From Candidatus Woykebacteria bacterium RBG_13_40_15 (GTDB lineage Bacteria; Patescibacteria; Microgenomatia; Woykebacterales; RBG-16-39-9b), in contig MHCP01000025.1 in assembly GCA_001816655.1 (NCBI GenBank), positions 1 to 64,000 on the forward strand: a stretch of 64,000 nucleotides of DNA, read 5' to 3'. The notes under the pieces are model-generated. The model ran no database searches. It worked only from the letters and a program-made list of their open reading frames with translations, and had not been told where the DNA came from. How positions within the stretch are numbered: position 1 is the stretch's first letter; each line of letters opens with the position of its first letter. Positions 28,186-40,063 of this stretch are shown here, piece after piece. The position numbers and the translations under genes were made by a program.

Positions 28186-29505
28186 ATGAACCTAGTAAAA
28201 ACCGATAAAGAAATAGCCCTCTTAATTAAAAAAGAAGCGACAAGACAGAAAGAGACGATCGATCTGATTCCGTCAGAAAACCACACTTCCCGCGCTGTAC
28301 GAGAGGCTTTGGGTTCAGTTCTTACCGATAAATATTCAGAAGGCTACCCTAAAAAAAGATACTACCAAGGTCACAAATACATAGACCAAATCGAAATACT
28401 TGCTGAAGAGAGAGCTAAAAAACTCTTTGGTGTTCCTTACGTTAACGTCCAGCCTTACTCTGGTTCTCCGGCAAATCTTGCAGTTTATTTGGCAACCTGT
28501 ACCCCACAAAAAGATAAAATTATGGGTCTCTCCCTTGCTTTCGGTGGGCACTTGACCCACGGCCAGCCACAGTCATCGACTGGACAATTTTTTAAATCGG
28601 TCCTGTATGAACTGGACAAAGAGGGGTTTTTAGACTTTGGAGCTATCGAAAAACTTGCTCAAAAAGAAAAACCAAAAATAATAGTTTGCGGTTACACCGC
28701 ATATCCAAGAATTATTGATTTTAAAAGATTTGGTCAAATCGCTGACAAAGTTGGCGCTTACTTAATGGCTGATATCTCGCATATTGCCGGTTTAATTGTT
28801 GGAAGGGTTCATCAAAGCCCTGTCTCTTTTGCCCATATCATCACGACAACCACTCATAAAACTTTGCGCGGGCCCAGAGGTGCTTTGATTATGGTTACAG
28901 AAAAAGGTCTCGAGAAGAATCCTGATCTTCCCAAAAAAATCGATAGTGCCATTATTCCAGGTCTTCAAGGCGGTCCGCACGATCACCAGACAGCTGCAAT
29001 AGCCGTTGCACTGGCGGAAGCATCTACACAAGAGTTTAAAAATTACGCTGCTCAGATTGTTAAAAACGCAAAAAGGCTCGCTTCTTCTCTTTCTAAAGCC
29101 GGGTTTGATTTAATTAGCGGTGGTACCGACAATCACCTGATTCTAATTGACCTTCAGAACAAAAAAGCGAATGGTGCCCTTGCCGCAATTGCACTTGAAG
29201 CAGCTGGAATTGTTTCTAACAAAAACGCCGTCCCCTTTGACCCAATGCCGCCCTTTTACCCATCCGGGATTCGTATTGGAACTCCTGCGGTTACTACTCG
29301 CGGAATGAAGGAAAAAGAAATGGAAAAAATAGCCTTTTGGACAAATGAGGTCATAGAAGAGGTAAAAAATGAAAAACTTCCCACGGACAAAGCGGTGAGA
29401 GTTGAATTCATGAAGGATTTTAGAGCAAGAATCACAAAAAACAAAAAGCTCCTATTAATTGCAAAAGAAGTTAAAAATTTGACCGCAAAATTCCCTCTTC
29501 CCTAG
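28186..29505 (+). CDS. glyA: Serine hydroxymethyltransferase
   Basis: PLP enzyme that converts serine and tetrahydrofolate to glycine and methylene-tetrahydrofolate. The 439-residue protein has the family blocks PSENHTSRAV, YSEGYPKKRYYQGH, VNVQPYSGSPANLAVY, MADISHIAGLI and the PLP lysine in TTTTHKTLRGPRG (Lys225). It ends with a normal C-terminal domain (VPFDPMPPFYPSGIRIGTPA). The length is slightly above the E. coli enzyme (417). It is one of few amino-acid enzymes in the window and supplies one-carbon units. Confidence 0.96.
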   Translation: MNLVKTDKEIALLIKKEATRQKETIDLIPSENHTSRAVREALGSVLTDKYSEGYPKKRYYQGHKYIDQIEILAEERAKKLFGVPYVNVQPYSGSPANLAVYLATCTPQKDKIMGLSLAFGGHLTHGQPQSSTGQFFKSVLYELDKEGFLDFGAIEKLAQKEKPKIIVCGYTAYPRIIDFKRFGQIADKVGAYLMADISHIAGLIVGRVHQSPVSFAHIITTTTHKTLRGPRGALIMVTEKGLEKNPDLPKKIDSAIIPGLQGGPHDHQTAAIAVALAEASTQEFKNYAAQIVKNAKRLASSLSKAGFDLISGGTDNHLILIDLQNKKANGALAAIALEAAGIVSNKNAVPFDPMPPFYPSGIRIGTPAVTTRGMKEKEMEKIAFWTNEVIEEVKNEKLPTDKAVRVEFMKDFRARITKNKKLLLIAKEVKNLTAKFPLP

Positions 29506-29562
29506 AATAATCAATCCCTTGTTGGTTATAATCGCAAGATTGGAATCTCGCGGAGGAGCAAA

Positions 29563-29692
29563 GCGACGCAGAAAGCTTTAGCTTTCTTAGGAGATATGCG
29601 ACGCAGAAAGCTTTAGCTTTCTTAGGAGATATGCGACGCAGAAAGCTTTAGCTTTCTTAGGAGATATGCGACGCAGAAAGCTTTAGCTTTCT
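29563..29692. repeat. 35-bp tandem hairpin repeat, 3.7 copies
   Basis: The unit starts GCGACGCAGAAAGC and ends TTCTTAGGAGATAT. Copies are at 29563-29597, 29598-29632 and 29633-29667, with a 25-base partial copy at 29668-29692; they are identical. Each unit carries the palindrome GAAAGC-TTTA-GCTTTC. There are no spacers. The array fills most of the 236-base gap between glyA and the histidine kinase gene. The remaining bases hold a TATAAT-like element just before 29720. Confidence 0.9.
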
Positions 29693-29741
29693 ATTGTTTC
29701 TCTGGCGAGATATAATATAAATAATGAGGGAACTGCCTTAA

Positions 29742-31907
29742 ATGCCGATTTTTGATTTTGCTTTTAATCCGTACGCTATACTTTCAATAGTTGCGGTAAT
29801 TACTAATCTAATTGTTATTTATCTTGTTTTTTCCCAAGGTATTAATGTTTCCGCCAACCGCTGGTACGTATTCTCAATTATCGCTGTAATTGTTTGGGCT
29901 GTCACCGAGGCCCTTAGCCGATTAAGCGCACTGCCACAAGGCGCGGTCTTTTGGGAAACCCTTGGTAGTTTTGGTTGGATATTTGTTGGGCCGCCTTATT
30001 TAGCGTTTGCGCTCTCTTACATCGGTAAAGAAAAACTTCTTAGCAAATTTTCTTGGCAGATCCTTTTATTTGGTCCTGCGTTCCTATTTCTCTTTTTATC
30101 TTGGGGAACGGGCTTGGTAGTGAACCAAAATGCTGCTTCTTACGTAAAGTATTCTACCGATTGGATGGGGCCTTTGGACACTCCTCTGTTTTGGCTGGTA
30201 TTTGCTTGGATTGACTTTCTTTTAATTGTTTCCTTTGTTCTTCTTTTCCGATTTTACTTAAAAGCAAAAGATCCTCAAAGAAAGCGTCAAACCCTTTTAA
30301 TGGTCTGTGCTCTTTTAGTTCCGCTCATTGGTGGGTCTATCACAAACGGTGTTTTGCCGGTTTTGAGGATTGATGTCATGAGACTCGCTGTCCCACTGAC
30401 GACAATTATGAGCGTGATAATCGCCTATGCAATCTTACGATACCGGCTTTTCGCCATTAGTCCTGGTATGGTGGTCAGCAATATTGTTGAAACAATGAAT
30501 GAGATTCTAGTTGTCTTCAATCCAGATCATTATATTGAGTTTGTTAACGATGCTGTCGAACGCGTTTTAGGTTATAAAAAAGACGAACTGACTGGCCAAC
30601 CAATAAAGAAATTGGTAGGCGATGATTGGCATAATTTTGAGGATAAGGTGTTAAAGCCAATCGATGAAGGCAAACAAGTGTCTGGAGTAGAAGTTAGCCT
30701 CGAAGCAGCGAATGGTAAAAAAATTACGGTTAGTTTTTCATCATCAGTACTAAAAAACCCCAAAGGTGAGACATATGGTGAGGTTGGTATTGCGACGGAT
30801 ATTAGTGAAACCAAAAAATTCTTTACAGATATTACTGCGGAGCGAAACAAGTTGACAACTATTATGCAATCGATTGTCGATAGTGTCTTTGCTTTGGGCC
30901 TAGAGGGAAAGGTGATCTTGGTAAATCCAGCAGCCCTTACTATGTTGAGTTTAAAAGAGACAGATATTTTGGGGAAAGAACTTGATGATGTTTTAACAAT
31001 GTTTGATGGTGATCAAAGGCTAGACGGCAAGAGTCTATTACCAACAGGGAAGGTTACTGAAGACACAGTCATTGTTCAAAAGAAAGCCTTAAGAATAACC
31101 ACAGCCTTTGGTAAGCAAGTTTTTGTTAACCTCACTAGTTCTGCAATTAAAGAAGGTGCGGAAGTTGAAGTTGGAGCAATTATTACTATGAGCGATGTCT
31201 CTAAAGAAAAAGAACTTGAGGAGATGAAAATAGATTTTGTTTCAATGGCTGCTCACGAACTGCGAACTCCACTCACGGCTGTTAGAGGGTATCTCTCAGT
31301 GTTGCTAGAGGAAACAGGTAAAAAGATTCCAGCGGAAGAAAAATCTTTTATAGACAAAGCTTTTATTGCCTCTTCCCAACTAGCATCTCTTGTTGAAAAC
31401 TTGCTTTCTGTCTCTAGGATTGAGCGAGGGGCGATGAAACTACAAATTGAACCTGCCGATTGGGTGAAGACAGTAAAAGATGCTGTGAATAATTTTCAGC
31501 CTTTGGCAAAGGAAAAGAAAATTAAACTAGTTTGTAGTGTGCCAGAAAAGCTACCAAAAGTTGCTGTAGATCAGTTTAGAATAAGCGAGGTTCTTTCTAA
31601 CTTAATAGCTAATGCTCTTTCCTATACAAAGAGTGGTGGGACCGTCAGCGTTGAAACAGAAAGTAAAGATGGGGAGATTGTTACCCATGTAAAAGATACT
31701 GGTCAAGGGATTCCAGAGTCAGCCTTACCTCGCCTCTTTACCAAGTTTTTTAGAGTTTCAGGAGTACTGGAACAAGGCTCAAAAGGTACTGGACTTGGGT
31801 TATACATATCAAAAGCAATAGTGGATATGCATAGAGGTAGGATTTGGGTTGAGAGTAAGTTGGATAAAGGCAGTACTTTTAGCTTCTCATTGCCACTGAA
31901 CGATTAA
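29742..31907 (+). CDS. Membrane sensor histidine kinase with 7TM and PAS domains
   Basis: A protein of 721 residues. Residues about 10-235 form seven membrane spans of the 7TM histidine-kinase sensor type, including WYVFSIIAVIVWAVTEALSR and SVIIAYAILRYRLF. A first PAS domain (about 245-360: MNEILVVFNPDHYIEFVNDA) and a second (about 365-490: ALGLEGKVILVNPAALTMLS) follow. The HisKA domain has the phospho-acceptor His505 (MAAHELRTPLTAVRGYL), then the N box (SEVLSNLIANALSYT), G1 box (VKDTGQGIPES) and G2 box (KGTGLGLYIS, near 683). It phosphorylates a partner response regulator, perhaps the lone receiver protein at 22824. Signal unknown. Confidence 0.93.
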   Translation: MPIFDFAFNPYAILSIVAVITNLIVIYLVFSQGINVSANRWYVFSIIAVIVWAVTEALSRLSALPQGAVFWETLGSFGWIFVGPPYLAFALSYIGKEKLLSKFSWQILLFGPAFLFLFLSWGTGLVVNQNAASYVKYSTDWMGPLDTPLFWLVFAWIDFLLIVSFVLLFRFYLKAKDPQRKRQTLLMVCALLVPLIGGSITNGVLPVLRIDVMRLAVPLTTIMSVIIAYAILRYRLFAISPGMVVSNIVETMNEILVVFNPDHYIEFVNDAVERVLGYKKDELTGQPIKKLVGDDWHNFEDKVLKPIDEGKQVSGVEVSLEAANGKKITVSFSSSVLKNPKGETYGEVGIATDISETKKFFTDITAERNKLTTIMQSIVDSVFALGLEGKVILVNPAALTMLSLKETDILGKELDDVLTMFDGDQRLDGKSLLPTGKVTEDTVIVQKKALRITTAFGKQVFVNLTSSAIKEGAEVEVGAIITMSDVSKEKELEEMKIDFVSMAAHELRTPLTAVRGYLSVLLEETGKKIPAEEKSFIDKAFIASSQLASLVENLLSVSRIERGAMKLQIEPADWVKTVKDAVNNFQPLAKEKKIKLVCSVPEKLPKVAVDQFRISEVLSNLIANALSYTKSGGTVSVETESKDGEIVTHVKDTGQGIPESALPRLFTKFFRVSGVLEQGSKGTGLGLYISKAIVDMHRGRIWVESKLDKGSTFSFSLPLND

Positions 31908-31932
31908 AAAGGTTTGTTTTCTTCTTTAGTTT

Positions 31933-34425
31933 CTAGTCTTTCTTTTTCGAAATCCTTGTTATACGTTCCTTACGTTCTTTTTTTATGGCTGTTACAGCAA
32001 CCACTTTATCGTTTGGATCATTTAATCTAATTAAAATTACGCCTTGCGTTTGTCTAGTAAGAATAGGAATATCTTTTATAGGTAATTTTATAACCTGACC
32101 ACTCGCTGTTGTTATTAATAAGTCTTCGTGAAGGTTGCTAATTACTAATCCAGCAGCAAGTTTCCCATTGCGAGAAGTTACATCTGCTGCCTTTACGCCG
32201 CTGCCTGCTCTTCCTTGCCGTGGCCAGTCGGAGATTTTTGTTCTTTTTCCAAAGCCTTTTTCGGTAACAACCGCAAAATCAGCTTTTGGATCGGCAATTT
32301 CGGCCTTAATTAGTTCGTCGTCACTTTTTTGGCGGATTCCAATTACTCCAGCGCTCGCTCGTCCCATGGCTCTTACATCTTTTTCCGAGAAAAGAATTGA
32401 CATGCCATTTTTTGTGACAAGTAAAATCTCATTTGTCCCGCTCGTTAATACTACAAATCGAAGTTCATCGCTAGCCGCGAGATTAATTGCGATTACTCCA
32501 CTGCGTCGAATGTTAGCAAAATCTGCGAGTGAGGTTTTCTTAACGACACCACCCTTTGTTACCATGAAAAGAAATCCGTTTTTTGTTTCAGTTGGGATAT
32601 TTAAAACTGCGGTTATGCTGTCACCTTGATCGATTTCAATTAAATTAACGATAGCGCTTCCTTTTGCGGTGCGAGAGCCCTCTGGTAGATCATAGACCTT
32701 TAGTTGATAAACTTTTCCGCTTTTGGTAAAGAATAAAACCGCGTCGTGAGTGTTGGCGGAAAAAATATTTGCCACACTATCCTCTTCTTTGACGGTAATA
32801 CCAGAAACTCCTTTACCACCTCTACTTTGAGTGCGGAAGGTGGAAACAGGATTCCTTTTTATATAGCCACTTTTGGTGATTGTAACAATTGCCTGTTGTT
32901 TCGGGATTAAATCTTCCTCTGAGAAGTCACCTGCCGCTTGCTGATAAACTCTTGTACGCCTATCATCGCCGTATTTTTCTTTAATTTCAGAGAGTTCTTT
33001 TTCAATCACATCCAAAATCTTCTTCGGGGAAGCAAGAAGAGCTTCCAGGTAGCTAATAGTTTTGACGGTTTCTTTGTACTCATCTTCTATTTTTTGTCTT
33101 TCGAGTGCAGCTAGGCGGCGGAGCTGCAAATCCAAAATAGCGACTGCTTGAACCTCAGTCAGTTTAAACCTTTTCATTAAATTAGTTTTTGCGGCTTCAG
33201 CATCTGGCGACTTCTTTATTGTTTCGATGACTGCGTCTAGATTATCTACTGCGATTTTCAAACCTTCTAAAATATGTAGCCGTCTTTTTGCGGCATCCAG
33301 TTCGAACTGAGTCCGTTTCGTAACAACTTGTTGGCGGTGTCGAATATACTCGCTTAAAATTTGCTTCAGGGTCAGCGTAATAGGAACGCCATCAACTAGA
33401 GCAACAATATTGACGTTGAATGCAAGTTGCATCGCTGTGTGCTTGAACAGATTGTTCAAAATTGACCGAGGTCTTGAATCCCGTTTTAGCTCAATTACAA
33501 TACGCATTCCTTTTCTGTCAGATTCGTCTCTCAGATCTGAAATACCCTCAATCTTTTTATCTTTAACTAGCTCTGCAATTTTTGCGATGAGCTGCGCTTT
33601 ATTAACTTGATACGGTATTTCGCTGACAATAATTACGAATTTACCTCCTCTCTCCTCTTCTATCTCTGCTTTCGCCCTCATTAGAACTCGGCCCTTGCCG
33701 GTTGCGTAAGCAGATCTTATTTCGTTGACATCGAATATCGCCCCTCCCGTTGGAAAGTCTGGCCCCTTAATAAATTTCATTAGTTCCTCAACGTTAGCAT
33801 CTGGATTATTTATCAAATGAATTATTGCGTCGCAAACCTCGTTTAAATTATGTGGTGGAATGTTGGTAGCCATTCCAACAGCAATTCCAGCTGAGCCATT
33901 CAAAAGAAGGTTAGGTAATTTTGCAGGCAAGACGAGAGGCTCTTTTCTAGTAGCATCGAAGTTATCTGTAAAAGCAACCGTTTCTTTTTCTATATCAACA
34001 AGCATTTCACTAGAAATCTTTGCCATTCGAGCTTCTGTATAGCGCATTGCCGCTGGTGGGTCGCCATCAACTGATCCGAAGTTACCCTGGCCATCTACCA
34101 ATGGGTAACGCATGGCAAAATTTTGAGCGAGGCGCACTAGTGCGTCGTAAACTGGGCTATCCCCGTGGGGATGGTATTTACCTAGGACTTCACCAACAAC
34201 AGTAGCGCTTTTTCTGTATTTTGCTTCATGGGTGAGTCCGAGTTCATGCATGGCATAAAGGATTCTTCTGTGAACCGGCTTAAGGCCATCCTTTACATCT
34301 GGAAGAGCGCGCGAAACGATTACGCTCATTGCGTAGTCTAAATAAGAGCGTTGTAGTTCGTCAGTTATTTCAACGGAGATGTTTTTATCCTTAATATTTT
34401 GAATTGGACTTTCTTCTTCTGCCAT
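31933..34425 (-). CDS. gyrA: DNA gyrase subunit A
   Basis: Cleaves and rejoins DNA in the gyrase A2B2 complex. 830 residues. The catalytic tyrosine is Tyr129 ([10 protein letters not shown]). The quinolone region reads [19 protein letters not shown], with Ser90 and Asp94 at the positions of E. coli Ser83 and Asp87, the fluoroquinolone-sensitive state. The C-terminal wrapping domain has the GyrA box [13 protein letters not shown] and the usual beta-pinwheel repeats. The gene lies 3 bases downstream of gyrB in the same operon. Confidence 0.96.
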   Translation of the reverse strand: MAEEESPIQNIKDKNISVEITDELQRSYLDYAMSVIVSRALPDVKDGLKPVHRRILYAMHELGLTHEAKYRKSATVVGEVLGKYHPHGDSPVYDALVRLAQNFAMRYPLVDGQGNFGSVDGDPPAAMRYTEARMAKISSEMLVDIEKETVAFTDNFDATRKEPLVLPAKLPNLLLNGSAGIAVGMATNIPPHNLNEVCDAIIHLINNPDANVEELMKFIKGPDFPTGGAIFDVNEIRSAYATGKGRVLMRAKAEIEEERGGKFVIIVSEIPYQVNKAQLIAKIAELVKDKKIEGISDLRDESDRKGMRIVIELKRDSRPRSILNNLFKHTAMQLAFNVNIVALVDGVPITLTLKQILSEYIRHRQQVVTKRTQFELDAAKRRLHILEGLKIAVDNLDAVIETIKKSPDAEAAKTNLMKRFKLTEVQAVAILDLQLRRLAALERQKIEDEYKETVKTISYLEALLASPKKILDVIEKELSEIKEKYGDDRRTRVYQQAAGDFSEEDLIPKQQAIVTITKSGYIKRNPVSTFRTQSRGGKGVSGITVKEEDSVANIFSANTHDAVLFFTKSGKVYQLKVYDLPEGSRTAKGSAIVNLIEIDQGDSITAVLNIPTETKNGFLFMVTKGGVVKKTSLADFANIRRSGVIAINLAASDELRFVVLTSGTNEILLVTKNGMSILFSEKDVRAMGRASAGVIGIRQKSDDELIKAEIADPKADFAVVTEKGFGKRTKISDWPRQGRAGSGVKAADVTSRNGKLAAGLVISNLHEDLLITTASGQVIKLPIKDIPILTRQTQGVILIRLNDPNDKVVAVTAIKKERKERITRISKKKD

Positions 34426-34428
34426 AAG

Positions 34429-36378
<1,950 letters not shown>

Positions 36379-36429
36379 CTATATATTTTACTTCTTTTAG
36401 GCTTTCTTTGCAAGCTAAAATGCAGTCGC

Positions 36430-37074
36430 TTACGGCTCTTGTGGGGTTTCAAAAAGAATGATACTATTTAAAATTTTTGAAGAAGCATTGCGTTTTTTTA
36501 ACGATTTTGCCTTGATAATTAATTTTAAATATTTGCTTATTTTAGCAATTTTTTCTTTTTCTATATTTTTAGAAAAAACATTCTCCAACAATCTTTCCCT
36601 CCAAAAAGATAGCCAGCTTTCCAAGTCTAGATCTGCTGCTGCAAGCCACCGCTCGTACGAGTCTAAAGATAGGAATTTTTCTACTTTGTTAGGAACCTTG
36701 CTTTCACCACTTATTGCTAGATTGATCTTTAGGCAACGAGAAGAAATTGTTGAAAGAAGGCCTTCGGGAGTCACTGCTGTGAGAATTATCTCTGTATTTT
36801 TTGGAGGCTCTTCTAGTGTTTTAAGGAGTGCATTTTGAGCTTCTAGTGTTAAATTTTGAGCTTCCAGAATCAACGCTATTTTAAAAGTAGAATTGACTGG
36901 TTTTTTGTTAAGTTCGCTGGTTAAACCTCTTACATCATGTATACCAGATGTAACCTGCGCATCTAAGATATGGCAGTCCCATGAGGAAGTTCCTTTGGCT
37001 AAATTTATAGCCTCATTTTTCCTTGATTTGCTGGAACCGCCAATAAGCAAAGTTGGTAAACTCATAATTGACAT
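36430..37074 (-). CDS. holB: DNA polymerase III delta-prime-like subunit
   Basis: A protein of 214 residues. LEAQNLTLEAQNALLKTLEEPPKNTEIILTAVTPEGLLSTISSR is the delta/delta-prime signature (the AQNALLKxLEEPP motif and the SRC region that contains the arginine finger). The Walker A region is degenerate (GGSSKSRKNEA), as usual for the non-hydrolysing delta-prime subunit. It is shorter than E. coli HolB (334) and lacks much of the C-terminal collar domain. It would be part of the clamp loader. Divergent from the pilus gene pilB. Confidence 0.8.
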   Translation of the reverse strand: MSIMSLPTLLIGGSSKSRKNEAINLAKGTSSWDCHILDAQVTSGIHDVRGLTSELNKKPVNSTFKIALILEAQNLTLEAQNALLKTLEEPPKNTEIILTAVTPEGLLSTISSRCLKINLAISGESKVPNKVEKFLSLDSYERWLAAADLDLESWLSFWRERLLENVFSKNIEKEKIAKISKYLKLIIKAKSLKKRNASSKILNSIILFETPQEP

Positions 37075-37157
37075 TTTAGCCTTTGAGACTCTAAAATTAA
37101 AGTAGTCTCTTTAGTTAGGCGGAAGCTGCCTGACGTTATTATAAGAAGGGCTGCCCG

Positions 37158-38930
37158 ATGGCTGATGTTACTGAAAAGGGAATAGAAGACATTCTGCTCG
37201 AAGAAGGAGTGCTCACTAAAGAAAAGCTTTCCACCGTTAAAATGGAAGCTATAAATAGTGGGAAGAGCGCTGATCAAATAATTCTTTCAAATAATCTCGC
37301 TACTACAGAACAAATTACAAAAGCTCGTGGTACTCTTTTGGGTATCAACTTTGTTAATCCGTCATCAAGACCTATCCCGGCAGACCTTTTAAATAAGATT
37401 CCAGAGCCAGTTAGTCGTCGCTACTCTCTTATTCCATTTCAATACGACATTGCTAGCAACACCCTTTCTGTTGCCATGTCCGACCCCCTTGATTTGCAGG
37501 TCCTTGAATTTATTGAAAAGAAGAGTGGTTCGGCAATCAAACCATTTATCTCCACTCCCGAATTAGTTAACAAGGCTATAAAAGAACAATATGCCCAAAG
37601 CTTGACAAGTGAAGTAAGTGAAGCACTGCAAGAAGTTAGTGGCACAGTGGAGGCGAAGGAAGAGCTACCTGATTTAGGCAAGGTGGAGGAAATTGTAAGA
37701 GAGGCCCCGGCTTCAAAAATTGTCTCAACGCTTCTCGAATATGCGGTTAAAGCAAGGGCTAGCGATATACATATAGAACCAATGGAGGATCGGACGCGGG
37801 TTAGATACCGAATCGATGGTATCTTGCAGGAAAGAGTAGTTTTACCGCGGAAAGTTCATGAATCACTTATTTCTCGTATAAAAATTTTGTCTAATTTAAA
37901 AATTGACGAAAAAAGAATACCTCAAGATGGCCGCTTCTCCTTTAAGCTAAGAGATAATGTAGTTGATTTGCGTATCGCTACACTTCCTACAGCCAATGGT
38001 GAAAAAGTGGTGATGAGGCTTTTGCCAAAATCAGGCGCCCCTCCTACCCTAGCAGATTTGGGCTTGAGAGGGATGGCACTGAAGACTTTTGAGGAAAATA
38101 TCGTTAAACCACACGGTATTATCCTGATCACTGGTCCTACGGGATCCGGTAAGACAACTACCCTTTTTGCTACTCTTTCGAAAATAAATTCGCCAAAAAT
38201 AAATATAGTCACTTTGGAAGACCCGGTCGAGTACCAAATACCAGGTGTAAATCAAGTACAGATAAACCCGCAAGCGGGGCTTACTTTTGCTTCGGGGCTT
38301 CGTAGTTTCCTTCGGCAAGATCCGAATGTTATCATGGTTGGAGAAATTCGTGATAGTGAGACAACGGCTCTGGCAATTCAAGCATCCCTGACTGGCCACC
38401 TTGTCTTTTCAACCCTTCATACCAATTCTGCCTCTGGGGCCCTTCCCCGTCTTCTAGATATGGGAGCCGAAACATTTTTATTGACCTCGTCGATGAACTG
38501 CGTAATGGCTCAGCGTGTTGTTAGAAAAGTTTGTGAGGATTGCAAACAAGCGTATGACGCACCACCACAGATAGAAGATGATATTAAGAAGGCACTGGGA
38601 AATCTTTTGAATATAAAACATATCGAACTGTCCTCTGGGGAGGAAAAATATTTAAAAGAACTAGAAGCAGGAGCAGCAAAATTAAAGTTATATAAAGGAA
38701 AGGGCTGTGATAAATGTGGCGGTTCAGGGTATATAGGAAGAATCGCGATTTTTGAAGTTTTGGCTATAACTGAAAAGATCGGCCGGCTGATTTTGGAAAG
38801 AGCTCCGGCTGGTAAGATTGAAGCTCAAGCGGTTGAGGATGGTATGGTAAGGCTTATGCAAGACGGTTACCTGAAAGTGATGGAAGGTATTACATCGATT
38901 GAGGAAGTATTAAGAGTGGCAAGAGAGTAA
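37158..38930 (+). CDS. pilB: Type IV pilus assembly ATPase PilB
   Basis: Powers pilus extension. The 590-residue protein has a GspE N-terminal domain (about 5-150), then the secretion-ATPase core: Asp box DIHIEPMEDRTRVRYRIDG, Walker A GPTGSGKTT (about 326-334), Walker B MVGEIRDSETT and a His box. The tetracysteine zinc site of PilB-type enzymes is present (VCEDCKQ and CDKCGGSGYIGR). First gene of the pilus locus running rightwards. The upstream 83 bases separate it from the divergent holB gene. Confidence 0.94.
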   Translation: MADVTEKGIEDILLEEGVLTKEKLSTVKMEAINSGKSADQIILSNNLATTEQITKARGTLLGINFVNPSSRPIPADLLNKIPEPVSRRYSLIPFQYDIASNTLSVAMSDPLDLQVLEFIEKKSGSAIKPFISTPELVNKAIKEQYAQSLTSEVSEALQEVSGTVEAKEELPDLGKVEEIVREAPASKIVSTLLEYAVKARASDIHIEPMEDRTRVRYRIDGILQERVVLPRKVHESLISRIKILSNLKIDEKRIPQDGRFSFKLRDNVVDLRIATLPTANGEKVVMRLLPKSGAPPTLADLGLRGMALKTFEENIVKPHGIILITGPTGSGKTTTLFATLSKINSPKINIVTLEDPVEYQIPGVNQVQINPQAGLTFASGLRSFLRQDPNVIMVGEIRDSETTALAIQASLTGHLVFSTLHTNSASGALPRLLDMGAETFLLTSSMNCVMAQRVVRKVCEDCKQAYDAPPQIEDDIKKALGNLLNIKHIELSSGEEKYLKELEAGAAKLKLYKGKGCDKCGGSGYIGRIAIFEVLAITEKIGRLILERAPAGKIEAQAVEDGMVRLMQDGYLKVMEGITSIEEVLRVARE

Positions 38931-38989
38931 CCCGTGGGTGATAATTAATACGCACTGCTTATTAGTAATTTGAAAAAAAGGAGGATTAA

Positions 38990-40063
38990 TTGGAAATACA
39001 ACAAATTTTAGAAGAAGCAATCCGTCGGGGAGCTTCAGACGTTCATTTGATGGCGGGGGTTTATCCGACGCTTAGGATTGACGGCAAGCTGATACCAATT
39101 ACTAAGACACCTACTCCAACACCCGAATATATTGAAAAACTGGTTTTAGCCCTTCTTCTTCCAGAGCAAAAAGAGCTTTTGCTTACCAATAAGGAGCTTG
39201 ATTTCTCTTTTGCGCTTGGCGAAGTTGCCAGGTTTCGTGTAAACGCCTTTTATCAAAAAGGCTATCTTTCTGCTGCCCTTCGTCTTATCCCAAACAGAAT
39301 ACCGACACTTGAAGAGCTTCATCTTCCAAGCACTTTCGGTAACCTGACGAAACTTCGACAGGGACTTATTTTGGTCGCTGGACCGACTGGACATGGTAAA
39401 TCAACAACTATAGCGTCCCTAATAAACAAAATTAATGAGGAAAAGGGCGTTCACGTTGTCACAGTCGAAGATCCGATAGAATATGTTTATCCAAGCCGCA
39501 AAGCCCTGATAGCGCAGAGGGAAATGCATCTGGATACTCACTCCTGGGAAATTTCTCTACGATCTGTTTTGAGGGAAGATCCGGATGTAGTGCTAATTGG
39601 TGAAATGCGAGATTATGAGACTATCGAGTCTGTTTTAACAATTGCTGAAACAGGACATTTGGTTTTTGCTACGTTGCATACAAACAGTGCTGCCCAAACC
39701 CTAGATCGTGTGGTTGGGGTTTTCCCGGAGAGCCAGCAAGAACAAGTAAGGATGCAGCTTTCCAATATTTTGGAGGCTGTACTTTCTTTAAGATTAATAC
39801 CGGCAGCTCAAGCTGGAAGATACCCGGCAATAGAGGTTCTTTTAGCTACACCGGCAGTGAGAAATGTTATTAGAGAGGGTAAAACCCACCTGATTGACAA
39901 TATAATTCAAACATCAGCAAATGTTGGCATGAGTACGCTGGAATCATCTCTAGCTGGCTTAATTAAATCAAACAAGATAAGCCTTGAGACCGCTCTCTCA
40001 TATAGTCTTAGGCCACAAGATTTGATGCGCGAAGTAAAACTTCAAGGCGGAAAGGTTAAATAA
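38990..40063 (+). CDS. pilT: Pilus retraction ATPase PilT
   Basis: Retracts pili. 357 residues from a TTG start at 38990, set by AAGGAGG 5 bases before it. Walker A is GPTGHGKST (about 132-140), the Asp box reads DVHLMAGVYPTLRIDGKL, Walker B VVLIGEMRDYETI, and the C-terminal PilT region is AIEVLLATPAVRNVIREGK, the AIRNLIRE-type motif. The length is typical. His in place of the usual Ser in the P-loop (GHGKS) is a minor variation. It overlaps the pilC start by one base. Confidence 0.94.
   Translation: MEIQQILEEAIRRGASDVHLMAGVYPTLRIDGKLIPITKTPTPTPEYIEKLVLALLLPEQKELLLTNKELDFSFALGEVARFRVNAFYQKGYLSAALRLIPNRIPTLEELHLPSTFGNLTKLRQGLILVAGPTGHGKSTTIASLINKINEEKGVHVVTVEDPIEYVYPSRKALIAQREMHLDTHSWEISLRSVLREDPDVVLIGEMRDYETIESVLTIAETGHLVFATLHTNSAAQTLDRVVGVFPESQQEQVRMQLSNILEAVLSLRLIPAAQAGRYPAIEVLLATPAVRNVIREGKTHLIDNIIQTSANVGMSTLESSLAGLIKSNKISLETALSYSLRPQDLMREVKLQGGKVK

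Noticed and set aside
29563..29692. CRISPR array
   Set aside because: The 35-bp units are directly adjacent, with no spacers, and no cas gene is in the window.
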